From Streptomyces sp. FIT100 (GTDB lineage: Bacteria; Actinomycetota; Actinomycetes; Streptomycetales; Streptomycetaceae), in the NCBI RefSeq assembly GCF_024584805.1, contig NZ_CP075715.1:5138526-5202525 (forward strand): DNA of 64,000 nt. Direction: 5' to 3'. The position numbers and the translations under genes were made by a program. The notes beneath the pieces were generated by a model, which was not told the origin of the DNA, did not search any database, and saw nothing but the letters and a program-made list of their open reading frames with translations. Of this stretch, positions 25,661-35,202 are shown piece after piece. The number at the start of each line of letters is the position of its first letter. The first letter of the stretch is position 1.

Positions 25661-25764
25661 CTCCGAACCTCCTGAAAAAGGTGAGCACTTGTCTTGTTCT
25701 GTGTATTCCCCCTTGCGCTACCTGCCAGTAAAAACCGTCGGTAACACGACACCGGGGAGGCGCA
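25661..25764. promoter_or_regulatory. Divergent fumC/SGNH hydrolase promoter region
   Basis: 104 bases, locally AT-richer than the surroundings. TACCTGCCAGTAA (25720-25732) is an imperfect palindrome followed by GGTAACAC, a plausible -10 region for the hydrolase. GGGGAGG is the hydrolase ribosome site and AGGAGGTT on the other strand that of fumC. No operator can be assigned with confidence. Confidence 0.4.
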
Positions 25765-27297
25765 ATGAGGCGCACTGGACGAAGACTCCGCCGCACGGTC
25801 GCGGCAGCCGCGGCCCTGGCGGCGACTCTCGGCACCATGGCAGCCACCACCCCCGAGCGGGCGCAGGACACGGCACGCTCGGCCGCATCCGTATCGTCGG
25901 TACCCCTTCCGCCGGAGCTGGAGCGGATCCGCGCCGCCGAGGCGACGGCCCTCTACGGCGACCCCGCCGAGCGGCCGTTCGACCAGCGCAGGACCGGCCT
26001 GATCTCGCTCGGCGACAGCGAGATCTCCGGCGAGGGCGTGGGCACGTACGAACCCGGGACGGACGGCCCGGACAACTGGTGCCACCGCTCGCCCGACGCC
26101 GCCATCCACCGCACCGGCATCGGCGCCGACGTGACGTACAACGTCTCCTGCTCGGGCGCGTACAGCGGAAACATCCGCATCGGCGGCTCCAAGCAGTACG
26201 CCGACGAACTGGTCCAGAGCGACAGCCTCGCCATCAAGGCCCGCAACACCAGGATCGAGATGGTGCTCCTGGTGGCCGGGGCCAACGACGACCTCCAGTT
26301 CGGCCCCGTGATGACCGACTGCGTCACCCGCTGGTTCCTGATCCAGGGCCCGTGCGCGCCGGTCTACGCGGGCGGCTGGCAGGCCCGTGTCGACGCGCTC
26401 GTGCCCAAGGTCGAGCAGACCGTGCGCGACCTGCGGACGGTCATGCGCGGCGCCGGATACGCCGACGGCGACTACAGGCTCGTCGTGATGGGCTACCCGA
26501 GCCCCATCGGCCCGGACTTCCCCGACAACCCCGGTTTCCCGGGCAAGCTGATCTGCGGCGGCACGGGCTACGACTCGGACACCGTCTGGGGCCGCAACAC
26601 CGCCGTCCCCGCCTTCGAGCGCGGCATGCGGCGCGTCGCCAGGTCGACGGGCGCGGTCTACCTCGACAACTCGCGGCTCTTCCACGGCCACGAGGTGTGC
26701 ATGGAGGACGCCTGGGCGCGCGGGCTGTGGATCGAGCTCTCCAACCCCTTCCCGCCCGACTCCAACTCCGTCCGCCAGTCCTTCCACCCGAACGCGCGGG
26801 GCCACGCCGCCTTCGCCTCCTGCCTCACCCAGCTCCACGACTCCGGGCTGAGCGAGGCGAGTTGCGCCGATCCCGCGTCCACGGGCAAGCCCGTGCTGTA
26901 CCCCTTCGCCTGGGACGACGCGTACAAGCCGCTGAGGAACGAGTCGACGGGCAACTGCGTCGACGTCGACTCGGCCGTCACCCGCAACGGGACCGCGGTG
27001 CTGGGCTGGGACTGCCACGGCGGCCGCAACCAGGGCTGGTGGTACGACCCCGAGCGCCGCTCCGTGCACACCGAACTCACCCAGGACCGCTGCCTCGACG
27101 TCCCCCGCGGCGACTACCGCGCCGGCGCGGCGCTCGTCGTGTGGAACTGCCACGGCGCGGCCAACCAGCAGTTCGTCCGGCAGTCCGGCACGCTGCGCCC
27201 GGCGTCCGCGACGGGTCTGTGCCTGACCCAGGCCGCGGCGAGGCAGCCCCTGCGGCTCCAGGCGTGCGACGGCTCTGCGAGCCAGCGCTTCGCGTAG
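25765..27297 (+). CDS. Secreted SGNH/GDSL hydrolase with C-terminal ricin-type lectin domain
   Basis: 510 residues. Tat/Sec-like signal peptide (RRTGRRLRRTVAAAAALAAT). The hydrolase has the nucleophile in SLGDSEISGEGVGTY (Ser near residue 91), a downstream GANDD block (oxyanion Asn), and FHPNARGHAA with the catalytic His. Residues about 390-510 are a beta-trefoil with QGWW, RCLDVPRGDYRAGAALVVWNC and ANQQF repeats, expected to bind sugars. Likely an extracellular esterase or lipase acting on polysaccharide- or lipid-linked esters. Substrate unknown. Confidence 0.88.
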   Translation: MRRTGRRLRRTVAAAAALAATLGTMAATTPERAQDTARSAASVSSVPLPPELERIRAAEATALYGDPAERPFDQRRTGLISLGDSEISGEGVGTYEPGTDGPDNWCHRSPDAAIHRTGIGADVTYNVSCSGAYSGNIRIGGSKQYADELVQSDSLAIKARNTRIEMVLLVAGANDDLQFGPVMTDCVTRWFLIQGPCAPVYAGGWQARVDALVPKVEQTVRDLRTVMRGAGYADGDYRLVVMGYPSPIGPDFPDNPGFPGKLICGGTGYDSDTVWGRNTAVPAFERGMRRVARSTGAVYLDNSRLFHGHEVCMEDAWARGLWIELSNPFPPDSNSVRQSFHPNARGHAAFASCLTQLHDSGLSEASCADPASTGKPVLYPFAWDDAYKPLRNESTGNCVDVDSAVTRNGTAVLGWDCHGGRNQGWWYDPERRSVHTELTQDRCLDVPRGDYRAGAALVVWNCHGAANQQFVRQSGTLRPASATGLCLTQAAARQPLRLQACDGSASQRFA

Positions 27298-27314
27298 CAC
27301 CGCCGTCCCGGCCG

Positions 27315-27344
27315 GGGGTCCGGGAGGCTCGCCTCCCGGACCCC
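27315..27344 (+). terminator. Terminator after the SGNH hydrolase gene
   Basis: GGGGTCCGGGAGG (27315-27327) pairs perfectly with 27332-27344 around a CTCG tetraloop, 18 bases after the stop. Confidence 0.85.
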
Positions 27345-27629
27345 GCTACGCCGGTCCCGACCCCCGCACCGGGACCGTGCCCCCTGTTGCTGCCGGCCTC
27401 ACAGGCTTCGGTCGGCGTGCCGGTCTGTGTCCGGTGGGTGGGTGGCCTCCCGGGGCCCTGTTACGCGAGTCCGGGTCCGCGCACGGGGATCGTGGTGAAC
27501 GTCGGCGCCGGTGCCGGATCCTGGCCCCCTTTTTCTGCCGGCCTCGCATTGTTCGGCCCTGGGGGGCCTCGCAAGCTTCGGTCGGCGTGCCGGTCTGTGT
27601 CCGGTGGGTGGGTGGCCTTGCGGGCCCTG

Positions 27630-29297
<1,668 letters not shown>

Positions 29298-29465
29298 TGC
29301 GGCCATTCCTCACTCGGCAGACAGCGCGGCGCCGCCTCCGTTGGCGGCGCGCCCATAAGCGTAAGACGGCATGCGTGATCCGGTCTTGTGAGGTAAGGCT
29401 CAGTTGCCGCGGGCTCGCACGAGCCTGTCGTGCTGTCGTACTAGTCGCGATCTATCGCGTTTCGC

Positions 29466-29471
29466 TAGGCT
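29466..29471 (+). promoter_or_regulatory. -10 box, leaderless start
   Basis: TAGGCT lies six bases before the GTG at 29478, with no ribosome site between. Confidence 0.6.
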
Positions 29472-29477
29472 GAGTGC

Positions 29478-30269
29478 GTGGACCTCGAAAAGCAGCCCGA
29501 GAAACAGCCTCAGAAGCCTGCAGCCCAAGCCCCGGTGGCCCCGGTGGCCGCGGCGCCGGTCGCCCAGGCCCCGGTGGCCGCGGCGCCGGTCGCCCAGGCC
29601 CCGGTGGCCGCGGCGCCGGCCGCCCAGGCCCCGGTCGCCGAAGGCGCCATCCGTGCCTCCGACGCCGACCGCGACCGGATCGCGGACATCCTCCGCGACG
29701 CCCTGGCCGAGGGCCGTATCGACGCCGAGGAGCACTCGGAGCGGATCGACGCGGTCTACCGCGCCAGGACGGTCGGCGAGCTGGAGCCGATCGTGCGCGA
29801 CCTGCCCGTCGCCGGGCAGCCCCGCCCGGAGCCGGCGCCGCACGCCGCGCCGTACGCGTACGGACCCGAGGTGCCGGACGGTCCGGTGGAGAGCCTCGTC
29901 GCCGTGTTCTCCAGCTCCACCCGCAAGGGCCGCTGGCGTGTGGGCCCCCGGACCAACGCCTTCGCCCTCTTCGGGAACGTCGAGATCGACCTGACCGAGG
30001 CGATGTTCGGGCAGCGGCTCACGGTCGTCAACGCGACGTCGATCTTCGGGAACGTCGAGGTGCGCGTGCCGGAGAACATCTCGCTGCGCGGCAGCGGGAC
30101 CGGGGTCTTCGGCAACTTCGAGGTCGTCACGCTGGAGGCCGCCGACCCCGAGGCCCCGGTCGTCGTGGTCAACGGCTATTCCGTTTTCGGCAACGTCGAG
30201 GCCAAGCCCAAGCGGGGCAAGCGCATCGCCGACCTCCACGCCCGTATGCGCAAGCACCTGGGGCATTGA
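29478..30269 (+). CDS. DUF1707 SHOCT-like protein with cell-wall-stress (LiaF-type) C-terminal domain
   Basis: 263 residues from GTG 29478. Residues 15-55 are Pro/Ala/Val repeats (PVAAAPVAQA). IRASDADRDRIADILRDALAEG begins the DUF1707 domain, which ends near LEPIVRDLP. The C-terminal part has repeated beta-strand blocks NVEIDLTEA, SIFGNVEVRVPE and SVFGNVEAK, as in LiaF-like/DUF2154 proteins that sense envelope stress. No membrane helix is visible, so it is probably cytoplasmic and may act through a partner. Function not established. Confidence 0.82.
   Translation: MDLEKQPEKQPQKPAAQAPVAPVAAAPVAQAPVAAAPVAQAPVAAAPAAQAPVAEGAIRASDADRDRIADILRDALAEGRIDAEEHSERIDAVYRARTVGELEPIVRDLPVAGQPRPEPAPHAAPYAYGPEVPDGPVESLVAVFSSSTRKGRWRVGPRTNAFALFGNVEIDLTEAMFGQRLTVVNATSIFGNVEVRVPENISLRGSGTGVFGNFEVVTLEAADPEAPVVVVNGYSVFGNVEAKPKRGKRIADLHARMRKHLGH
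29541..29630 (+). repeat. 30-bp tandem repeat inside the DUF1707 gene
   Basis: Three consecutive 30-bp units beginning CCGGTGGCCGCGGCGCC at 29541, 29571 and 29601; the third differs by one base (C for T). They encode PVAAAPVAQA and keep the frame. Confidence 0.9.
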
Positions 30270-30432
30270 CGCACGGGCGGCGTCCGGCCGGGGCGCGGGC
30301 CCTCCTGTCCGCATGCGACGGCCGTCATTCCGGTACCCGGAAGCGTGCAGCACTCAGTGCATAGGCCCGCGCACAGCGGGTAGGGCTTGGTGCATCGTCT
30401 CTCGCTCGCGAAGCCGTCGTCAGGAGTAGACC

Positions 30433-30786
30433 GTGCTGCAACTGCCGCATCAGCCCTTGCAGGTAGCCGCCGTTCCGACCCAGCGCACCCCTGCTCGGGA
30501 AGATCAGGACAGTCCCTGGCACACGGAGGCGGTGTGCCGCCGGGACGAAGCCGGACTGTTCTTCGCACCGTCCAAGGAACCGACGGCCGCCCGGCTGTCC
30601 CGCGAAGAGGCCGCCAAGCGCGTCTGTGCCCGCTGCCCGGTCATGATCGAGTGCCGCGAGCACGCCCTGCTCCAGCCCGAGCCGTACGGAGTGTGGGGCG
30701 GGCTCACCGCCGCCGAGCGCCGTGTGGTCCTGGCCCGCCGCAGGCGGCGCGAGACGGAGCTGAAGAAGTCGGCGTCGGCGGCCTGA
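30433..30786 (+). CDS. wblI: WhiB-like iron-sulfur transcription factor
   Basis: 117 residues from GTG 30433, seven bases after CAGGAG. Four cluster cysteines are at 35, 65, 68 and 74 (CARCPVMIEC), followed by the GVWGG turn (86-90) and a basic C-terminal tail RRVVLARRRRRETELKK for DNA contact. Wbl proteins bind a 4Fe-4S cluster, respond to oxygen or NO, and work with the principal sigma factor on development and redox genes. The symbol rests on gene order next to glpX and fumB as I recall it from S. coelicolor. Confidence 0.88.
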   Translation: MLQLPHQPLQVAAVPTQRTPAREDQDSPWHTEAVCRRDEAGLFFAPSKEPTAARLSREEAAKRVCARCPVMIECREHALLQPEPYGVWGGLTAAERRVVLARRRRRETELKKSASAA

Positions 30787-30833
30787 CACACCCGCGGACC
30801 ATACGTGCACCGCACCGCGGTGTACGTACGGGA

Positions 30834-30866
30834 AGGGGCGCCCCCACCGCACATGGGGGCGCCCCT
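30834..30866. terminator. Bidirectional terminator between wbl and glpX
   Basis: AGGGGCGCCCCCA (30834-30846) pairs with 30854-30866, 7-base loop, followed by CTTTGTTTGTTTG, so T-rich in the wbl direction. Confidence 0.9.
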
Positions 30867-30967
30867 CTTTGTTTGTTTGCGGCTCGGTTCACGCGCGGAG
30901 GTCCTGAGGAACGAAGGACCGAGCACGATCGACCGTCCAGCTCACTCGCCGGGGCGAGCAGCGCGGC

Positions 30968-31999
30968 CTACTGCGCGCGGTCGAAGTCGATCTGGCTGTA
31001 TGCGCGCAGCTTCGAGAGCCGGTGCGTCGAGTCGATCTGGCGGATCGTGCCCGACTTGGAGCGCATCACCAGCGACTGGGTGGTCGCCGTCTCGGCGCGG
31101 TAGCGCACGCCGCGCAGCAGCTCGCCGTCGGTGATGCCGGTCGCGACGAAGAACACGTTGTCGCCGCTGACCAGGTCGTTCATGAACAGGACCCGGTCGA
31201 GGTCGTGGCCGGCGTCGAGCGCCCGCTGCCGCTCCGCGTCGTCCTTGGGCCAGAGCTTGCCCTGGATCGTGCCGCCGAGGCACTTGATCGCGCAGGCGGT
31301 GATGATGCCCTCCGGCGTACCGCCGACGCCCATCAGCATGTCGACGCCGGTGCCCTCGCGCACGGCCATGATCGCGCCCGCGACATCGCCGTCCGAGATG
31401 AACTTGATCCGGGCGCCGGTCTCGCGGATCTCCTTGACGATGCCCTCGTGGCGGGGGCGGTCCAGGATGACGACGGTGACGTCCTCGGGCGCGGAGTTCT
31501 TCGCCTTGGCGACGCGGCGGATGTTCACCGACACCGGGGCGTTGATGTCGACGAAGTCGGCGGCCTCGGGCCCGGTGACCAGCTTGTCCATGTAGAAGAC
31601 CGCGGACGGGTCGAACATGGTGCCGCGGTCGGCGGCCGCGAGGACGGCGATGGCGTTGGGCATGCCCTTGGCCGTGAGGGTCGTACCGTCGATCGGGTCC
31701 ACGGCGATGTCGCACTCCGCGCCGGTCCCGTCGCCGATCCGCTCCCCGTTGAACAGCATCGGGGCTTCGTCCTTCTCGCCCTCGCCGATGACGACCACGC
31801 CGTTCATGGAGACGGTGCTGACGAGGGTCCGCATGGCCTTGACGGCGGCGCCGTCCGCGCCGTTCTTGTCGCCACGCCCGACCCACCGGCCCGCGGCCAT
31901 GGCGGCGGCCTCGGTGACCCGTACGAGCTCGAGGGCGAGGTTGCGATCGGGGGCCTCGGGCGAGACCTCCAGCTGGGACGGCAAGTTGTGCTCGGTCAT
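30968..31999 (-). CDS. glpX: Fructose-1,6-bisphosphatase class II
   Basis: 343 residues from ATG 31999 (MTEHNLPSQL). Metal and phosphate site residues appear in VVIGEGEKDEAPML and VDPIDGTTLTAKGMPN, and GDVAGAIMAV and GVGGTPEGIITAC follow as in GlpX proteins. It dephosphorylates fructose 1,6-bisphosphate, the committed step of gluconeogenesis; actinobacteria rely on this class. An AAGGTG-like site precedes the start. Convergent with the wbl gene and divergent from the DUF4245 gene. Confidence 0.95.
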   Translation of the reverse strand: MTEHNLPSQLEVSPEAPDRNLALELVRVTEAAAMAAGRWVGRGDKNGADGAAVKAMRTLVSTVSMNGVVVIGEGEKDEAPMLFNGERIGDGTGAECDIAVDPIDGTTLTAKGMPNAIAVLAAADRGTMFDPSAVFYMDKLVTGPEAADFVDINAPVSVNIRRVAKAKNSAPEDVTVVILDRPRHEGIVKEIRETGARIKFISDGDVAGAIMAVREGTGVDMLMGVGGTPEGIITACAIKCLGGTIQGKLWPKDDAERQRALDAGHDLDRVLFMNDLVSGDNVFFVATGITDGELLRGVRYRAETATTQSLVMRSKSGTIRQIDSTHRLSKLRAYSQIDFDRAQ

Positions 32000-32124
32000 C
32001 GGAGCGCACCTTTCTGTACGACGACGGCCGGAAAAGAGAGGGTGCTGCGACTCTATCGGTACGTCGACAAAATGAGCAGAGGGGCCCACGTTTGAGCAGA
32101 CAACCTTGATGCGACCATAGTGCG

Positions 32125-32649
32125 GTGGCAGGTATGCGAGGCAAGCAGACGGTACGCGGAATGGTCCAGTCGTTGGCGGTGGTCCTGGCCGCCGCTTTCG
32201 TGGTCTACCTCTTCGTTCCGCACGACGACTCCGGCGACCCGGTGCGGGCGGTGGACTACCGCGTCGAACTGGTGACGGCGCGCCGCGCGGCGCCGTACCC
32301 GGTGGCCGCTCCCACGGGTCTGCCCGCGGACTGGAAGCCGACCTCCGTCTCGTACAAGCGCCAGAGCGGCAACGCGTGGCACCTCGGCTTCCTCGACCCG
32401 GACGGTCAGTACGTCGCGATCGAGCAGTCCACGGCGCCGGCGGGGAAGTACGTCCCGAAGGTCACCCAGCAGGCCACGAGGACCGACGCCACCGAGCAGG
32501 TGGGCGGCGCGACCTGGCAGCGCTGGGAAGGCCCGAAGTACGACGCGCTCGTGCGCACGGATGAGGGCTCGACGACGGTCGTCACGGGCACCGCGTCGTT
32601 CGCGCGGCTCGCGGAGATGGCGGCGGCGCTGGAGTCGACGACCTCCTGA
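32125..32649 (+). CDS. DUF4245 membrane-anchored protein
   Basis: 174 residues from GTG 32125; an ATG at 32134 is also possible. One N-terminal helix (SLAVVLAAAFVVYLFVP, about 16-32) anchors an extracytoplasmic domain of about 140 residues containing LPADWKPTSVSYKRQ and WHLGFLDPDGQYVAIEQS, hallmarks of the actinobacterial DUF4245 family. Function unknown. A TAGTGC box overlaps the region just before the start and no ribosome site is visible. A strong terminator follows. Confidence 0.85.
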   Translation: MAGMRGKQTVRGMVQSLAVVLAAAFVVYLFVPHDDSGDPVRAVDYRVELVTARRAAPYPVAAPTGLPADWKPTSVSYKRQSGNAWHLGFLDPDGQYVAIEQSTAPAGKYVPKVTQQATRTDATEQVGGATWQRWEGPKYDALVRTDEGSTTVVTGTASFARLAEMAAALESTTS

Positions 32650-32658
32650 AACGAACGA

Positions 32659-32695
32659 CGAGGCCGCCGCACCCGAATCGGGTGCGGCGGCCTCG
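32659..32695 (+). terminator. Terminator after the DUF4245 gene
   Basis: Perfect 16-bp stem CGAGGCCGCCGCACCC (32659-32674) with 32680-32695 and loop GAATC. Confidence 0.9.
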
Positions 32696-32718
32696 CTGTG
32701 CAGGGAGGGGCAGACGGG

Positions 32719-32905
32719 GGCGACCCCCGGACCCCCGGCAGGGGGCCGGGTCGGGTCAGACCGTGGTGATGACGTCCTCGTACCCCAGTCGCGGCGAACG
32801 CGGACTGTGTCTTCCCGGGGGGCGACCCCCGGACCCCCGGCAGGAGGCCGGGTCGGGTCAGACCGTGGTGATGACGTCCTCGTACTCCAGTCGCGGCGAA
32901 CGCGG
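32719..32905 (-). repeat. Direct repeat of the nitroreductase 3' end
   Basis: 32821-32905, covering the last 48 coding bases of the nitroreductase gene with its stop and 37 bases beyond, is repeated at 32719-32803 with an offset of 102 bases; I count 2 differences in 85. The copy encodes a fragment of the VITTV-stop terminus without any start. Confidence 0.9.
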
Positions 32906-33448
32906 GAACCACGCGTCGGTGCCCGGCTTGCCGATGTTGACGACCATCAGCGGGGTGTGGTCGTCGTCCAGGAACTCCTTCTGGACGCCCGCGAAGTCGA
33001 GGCCGGTCATCGGGCCGGCGGCCAGGCCGGCGGCGCGGACGCCGACGATGAAGTAGCCGGCCTGCAGCGCGGCGTTCAGCGCGGCGGACCGCTCACGCGT
33101 CGGGCGCTCGGCGAAGAACGCGTCCTTGGCCTGCGGGAAGTGCGGGAACAGCTCCGGCAGCTCCTCGTGGAACTCGTTGTCCGCGGCGAGGATCGCGACC
33201 AGCGGCGCCGTGGCGGTCTTCGCCTGGTTGCCCTCCGCCATGTGCTTCACCAGGCGCTCGCGGGCCTCGGGGGTGCGGACGAGCACGACACGCAGCGGCG
33301 ACTGGTTGAAGGCCGTCGGGCCGTACTTGACCAGGTCGTAGATCGCCTGGACCTGCTCGTCGGTCACCGGCTCGTCGGTGAACGTGTTGGCGGTGCGGGC
33401 CTCGCGGAAGAGGAGGTCCTGGGCGGCGGCGTCAAGAACGAGGGACAT
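32858..33448 (-). CDS. Nitroreductase family protein (malonic semialdehyde reductase RutE-like)
   Basis: 196 residues from ATG 33448 with GGAAGG upstream. FMN-binding nitroreductase fold: REARTANTFTDEPVTDEQ, then KYGPTAFNQSPLRVVLV (flavin loop) and ALQAGYFIVGVRAAGLAAGPMTG. Closest in length and motif order to the RutE/HadB group, which reduces malonic semialdehyde or quinones with NAD(P)H. The substrate in this organism is unknown, as no other rut genes are near. Its 3' end is duplicated downstream. Confidence 0.88.
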   Translation of the reverse strand: MSLVLDAAAQDLLFREARTANTFTDEPVTDEQVQAIYDLVKYGPTAFNQSPLRVVLVRTPEARERLVKHMAEGNQAKTATAPLVAILAADNEFHEELPELFPHFPQAKDAFFAERPTRERSAALNAALQAGYFIVGVRAAGLAAGPMTGLDFAGVQKEFLDDDHTPLMVVNIGKPGTDAWFPRSPRLEYEDVITTV

Positions 33449-33600
33449 GCGTACCTTCCGGGTGGTGCAGTGGATCAAGCCTGTGACCTCACCGTACGCC
33501 GGAGTGTGTGAACCTTCAACTAAATCCGGCGCCTGGTGAGACGGTTCACACAACTTTCAACCAACTTCGCCAGGGATCCGTTTATGCCGCCCGGGGCGGC

Positions 33601-33918
33601 TCAGGGCGCGGCCTCGCCCTCGTCCGCGACCCCGTCGCCCTCGCGCACACCGCCACGCCCCGCGGCCTCGCCCGCGTCCCGCTCGGCCAGCGCCGCATCC
33701 AGCCTGGCCCGGGCGCCGTCCAGCCAGCGGCGGCAGACCTTCGCCAGCTCCTCGCCGCGCTCCCAGAGCGCGAGGGACTCCTCCAGCGTCGTGCCGCCCG
33801 CCTCCAGCCGGCGGACGACCTCGATCAGCTCGTCCCGCGCCTGCTCGTACCCGATCGCGCCGACCGCCCCGGCCGCGCCGATCGCATTCGCCGAGGTCTC
33901 GTCCGTCTTCGCCGTCAT
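33601..33918 (-). CDS. xseB: Exodeoxyribonuclease VII small subunit
   Basis: 105 residues from ATG 33918 (MTAKTDET). The XseB core is at about 20-75: GYEQARDELIEVVRRLEAGG, LEESLALWERGEELA and CRRWLDGARARL, a two-helix protein that coats the large subunit. A disordered acidic/Gly tail follows. The start is 10 bases after the xseA stop, so the pair is an operon in the order large then small. Together they degrade single-stranded DNA in repair and recombination. Confidence 0.93.
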   Translation of the reverse strand: MTAKTDETSANAIGAAGAVGAIGYEQARDELIEVVRRLEAGGTTLEESLALWERGEELAKVCRRWLDGARARLDAALAERDAGEAAGRGGVREGDGVADEGEAAP

Positions 33919-33928
33919 GTGATCCACC

Positions 33929-35143
33929 CTATGCGTGAGGTCCGACAGTGACCCCGAACTCGCCTTCCGCGACCCTGGCCCGCAGTGTCTCGCCCGCCGA
34001 GACCTCCTCGGCGGCCCGCACGACCGAGCCGTCCGCGCGCTGCAGCACCGCATACCCCCGCTCCAGGGTCGCCGCGGGCGACAGGGCGACGACCCGCGCA
34101 TGCGTGTGGCCGAGCTCGGAGTCGGCGCGGTCGAGCAGATGCCCGAGCACCCGGCGGCTGCGCGCGGCCAGCGCGTCCGTCTCCTGCCCGCGCTCCTCCA
34201 CCATCCGGTGCGGATGCTCCATGACCCGCCGGTGCAGCGCGTGCGCCAGTCCGCGCTCCTCGCGGTCCAGCAGCCCCCGTACGGACCGCAGCGCGCGGTC
34301 GCGCAGCGCCTGCACCCGGTCCAGCTCCTCGCCGACGTCGGGGACGACCTTCTTCGCCGCGTCGGTCGGGGTCGAGGCGCGCAGATCCGCGACCAGATCG
34401 AGCAGGGGCGAGTCCGGCTCGTGCCCGATCGCGGACACCACCGGCGTACGGCAGTCGGCCACCGCCCGCACCAACTGCTCGTCCGAGAACGGCAGCAGGT
34501 CCTCCACGCTGCCTCCGCCGCGCGCGACGATGATCACGTCCACGTCCGGCTGCTCGTCCAGCTCCTTCACCGCCTGGACGACCTGGGACACGGCCCGCAC
34601 GCCCTGCACGGCCACGTTGCGCACCTCGAAGCGGACGGCCGGCCACCGCCGCCGCGCGTTCTCCAGCACGTCGCGCTCGGCCGCGGACGCCCGGCCGCAG
34701 ACGAGCCCGATCAGCTGCGGCAGGAAGGGCAGGGGCCGCTTGCGGTCGAGCGCGAAGAGCCCCTCCGCGCCCAGGGTCCGCTTGAGCTGCTCAAGTCGTG
34801 CCAGCAGCTCGCCGATGCCGACCGGCCTTATCTCGGCGGCGCGCAGGGACAGCTGCCCGCGCGGGGCGTACCACTCGGGCTTGGCGTGCACGACGACCCG
34901 CGCGCCCTCGGAGACGGCGTCCGCGACCGCGTCGAACACCTGGCGGTAGCAGGTGACGCTCACCGAGATGTCGTACGACGGATCGCGCAGCGTCAGGAAC
35001 ACGACGCCCGCCCCGGGCCTGCGGGACAGCTGGGTGATCTGCCCCTCCACCCACACCGCCCCGAGCCGGTCGATCCAGCCCCCGATGAGCCGTGACACCT
35101 CGCCGACGGGCAGGGGAGCTTCGGCAGACGTATTGAGACCCAT
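33929..35143 (-). CDS. xseA: Exodeoxyribonuclease VII large subunit
   Basis: 404 residues from ATG 35143. N-terminal OB-fold (VWVEGQITQLSRRPGAGVVF), catalytic region with ARGGGSVEDLLPFSDE (near residue 195) and SAIGHEPDSPLLDLVADLRA, then a long coiled coil where XseB binds. It works as a metal-independent single-strand exonuclease with XseB. TACGCT seven bases before the ATG and no ribosome site suggest a leaderless mRNA. Confidence 0.95.
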   Translation of the reverse strand: MGLNTSAEAPLPVGEVSRLIGGWIDRLGAVWVEGQITQLSRRPGAGVVFLTLRDPSYDISVSVTCYRQVFDAVADAVSEGARVVVHAKPEWYAPRGQLSLRAAEIRPVGIGELLARLEQLKRTLGAEGLFALDRKRPLPFLPQLIGLVCGRASAAERDVLENARRRWPAVRFEVRNVAVQGVRAVSQVVQAVKELDEQPDVDVIIVARGGGSVEDLLPFSDEQLVRAVADCRTPVVSAIGHEPDSPLLDLVADLRASTPTDAAKKVVPDVGEELDRVQALRDRALRSVRGLLDREERGLAHALHRRVMEHPHRMVEERGQETDALAARSRRVLGHLLDRADSELGHTHARVVALSPAATLERGYAVLQRADGSVVRAAEEVSAGETLRARVAEGEFGVTVGPHA

Positions 35144-35150
35144 GCACGCG

Positions 35151-35156
35151 AGCGTA
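35151..35156 (-). promoter_or_regulatory. -10 box for xseA, leaderless start
   Basis: TACGCT on the minus strand, seven bases from the xseA ATG. Confidence 0.6.
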
Positions 35157-35202
35157 TCGGCAGGGACCGACAGGACCAGGGCCCGCGGCCGACGACGCCG
35201 GG

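Noticed and set aside
27346..27629. A separate small gene encoding the duplicated fumB tail
   Set aside because: No start signal or ribosome site; the similarity is limited to the last codons and downstream DNA, so it is a duplication relic.
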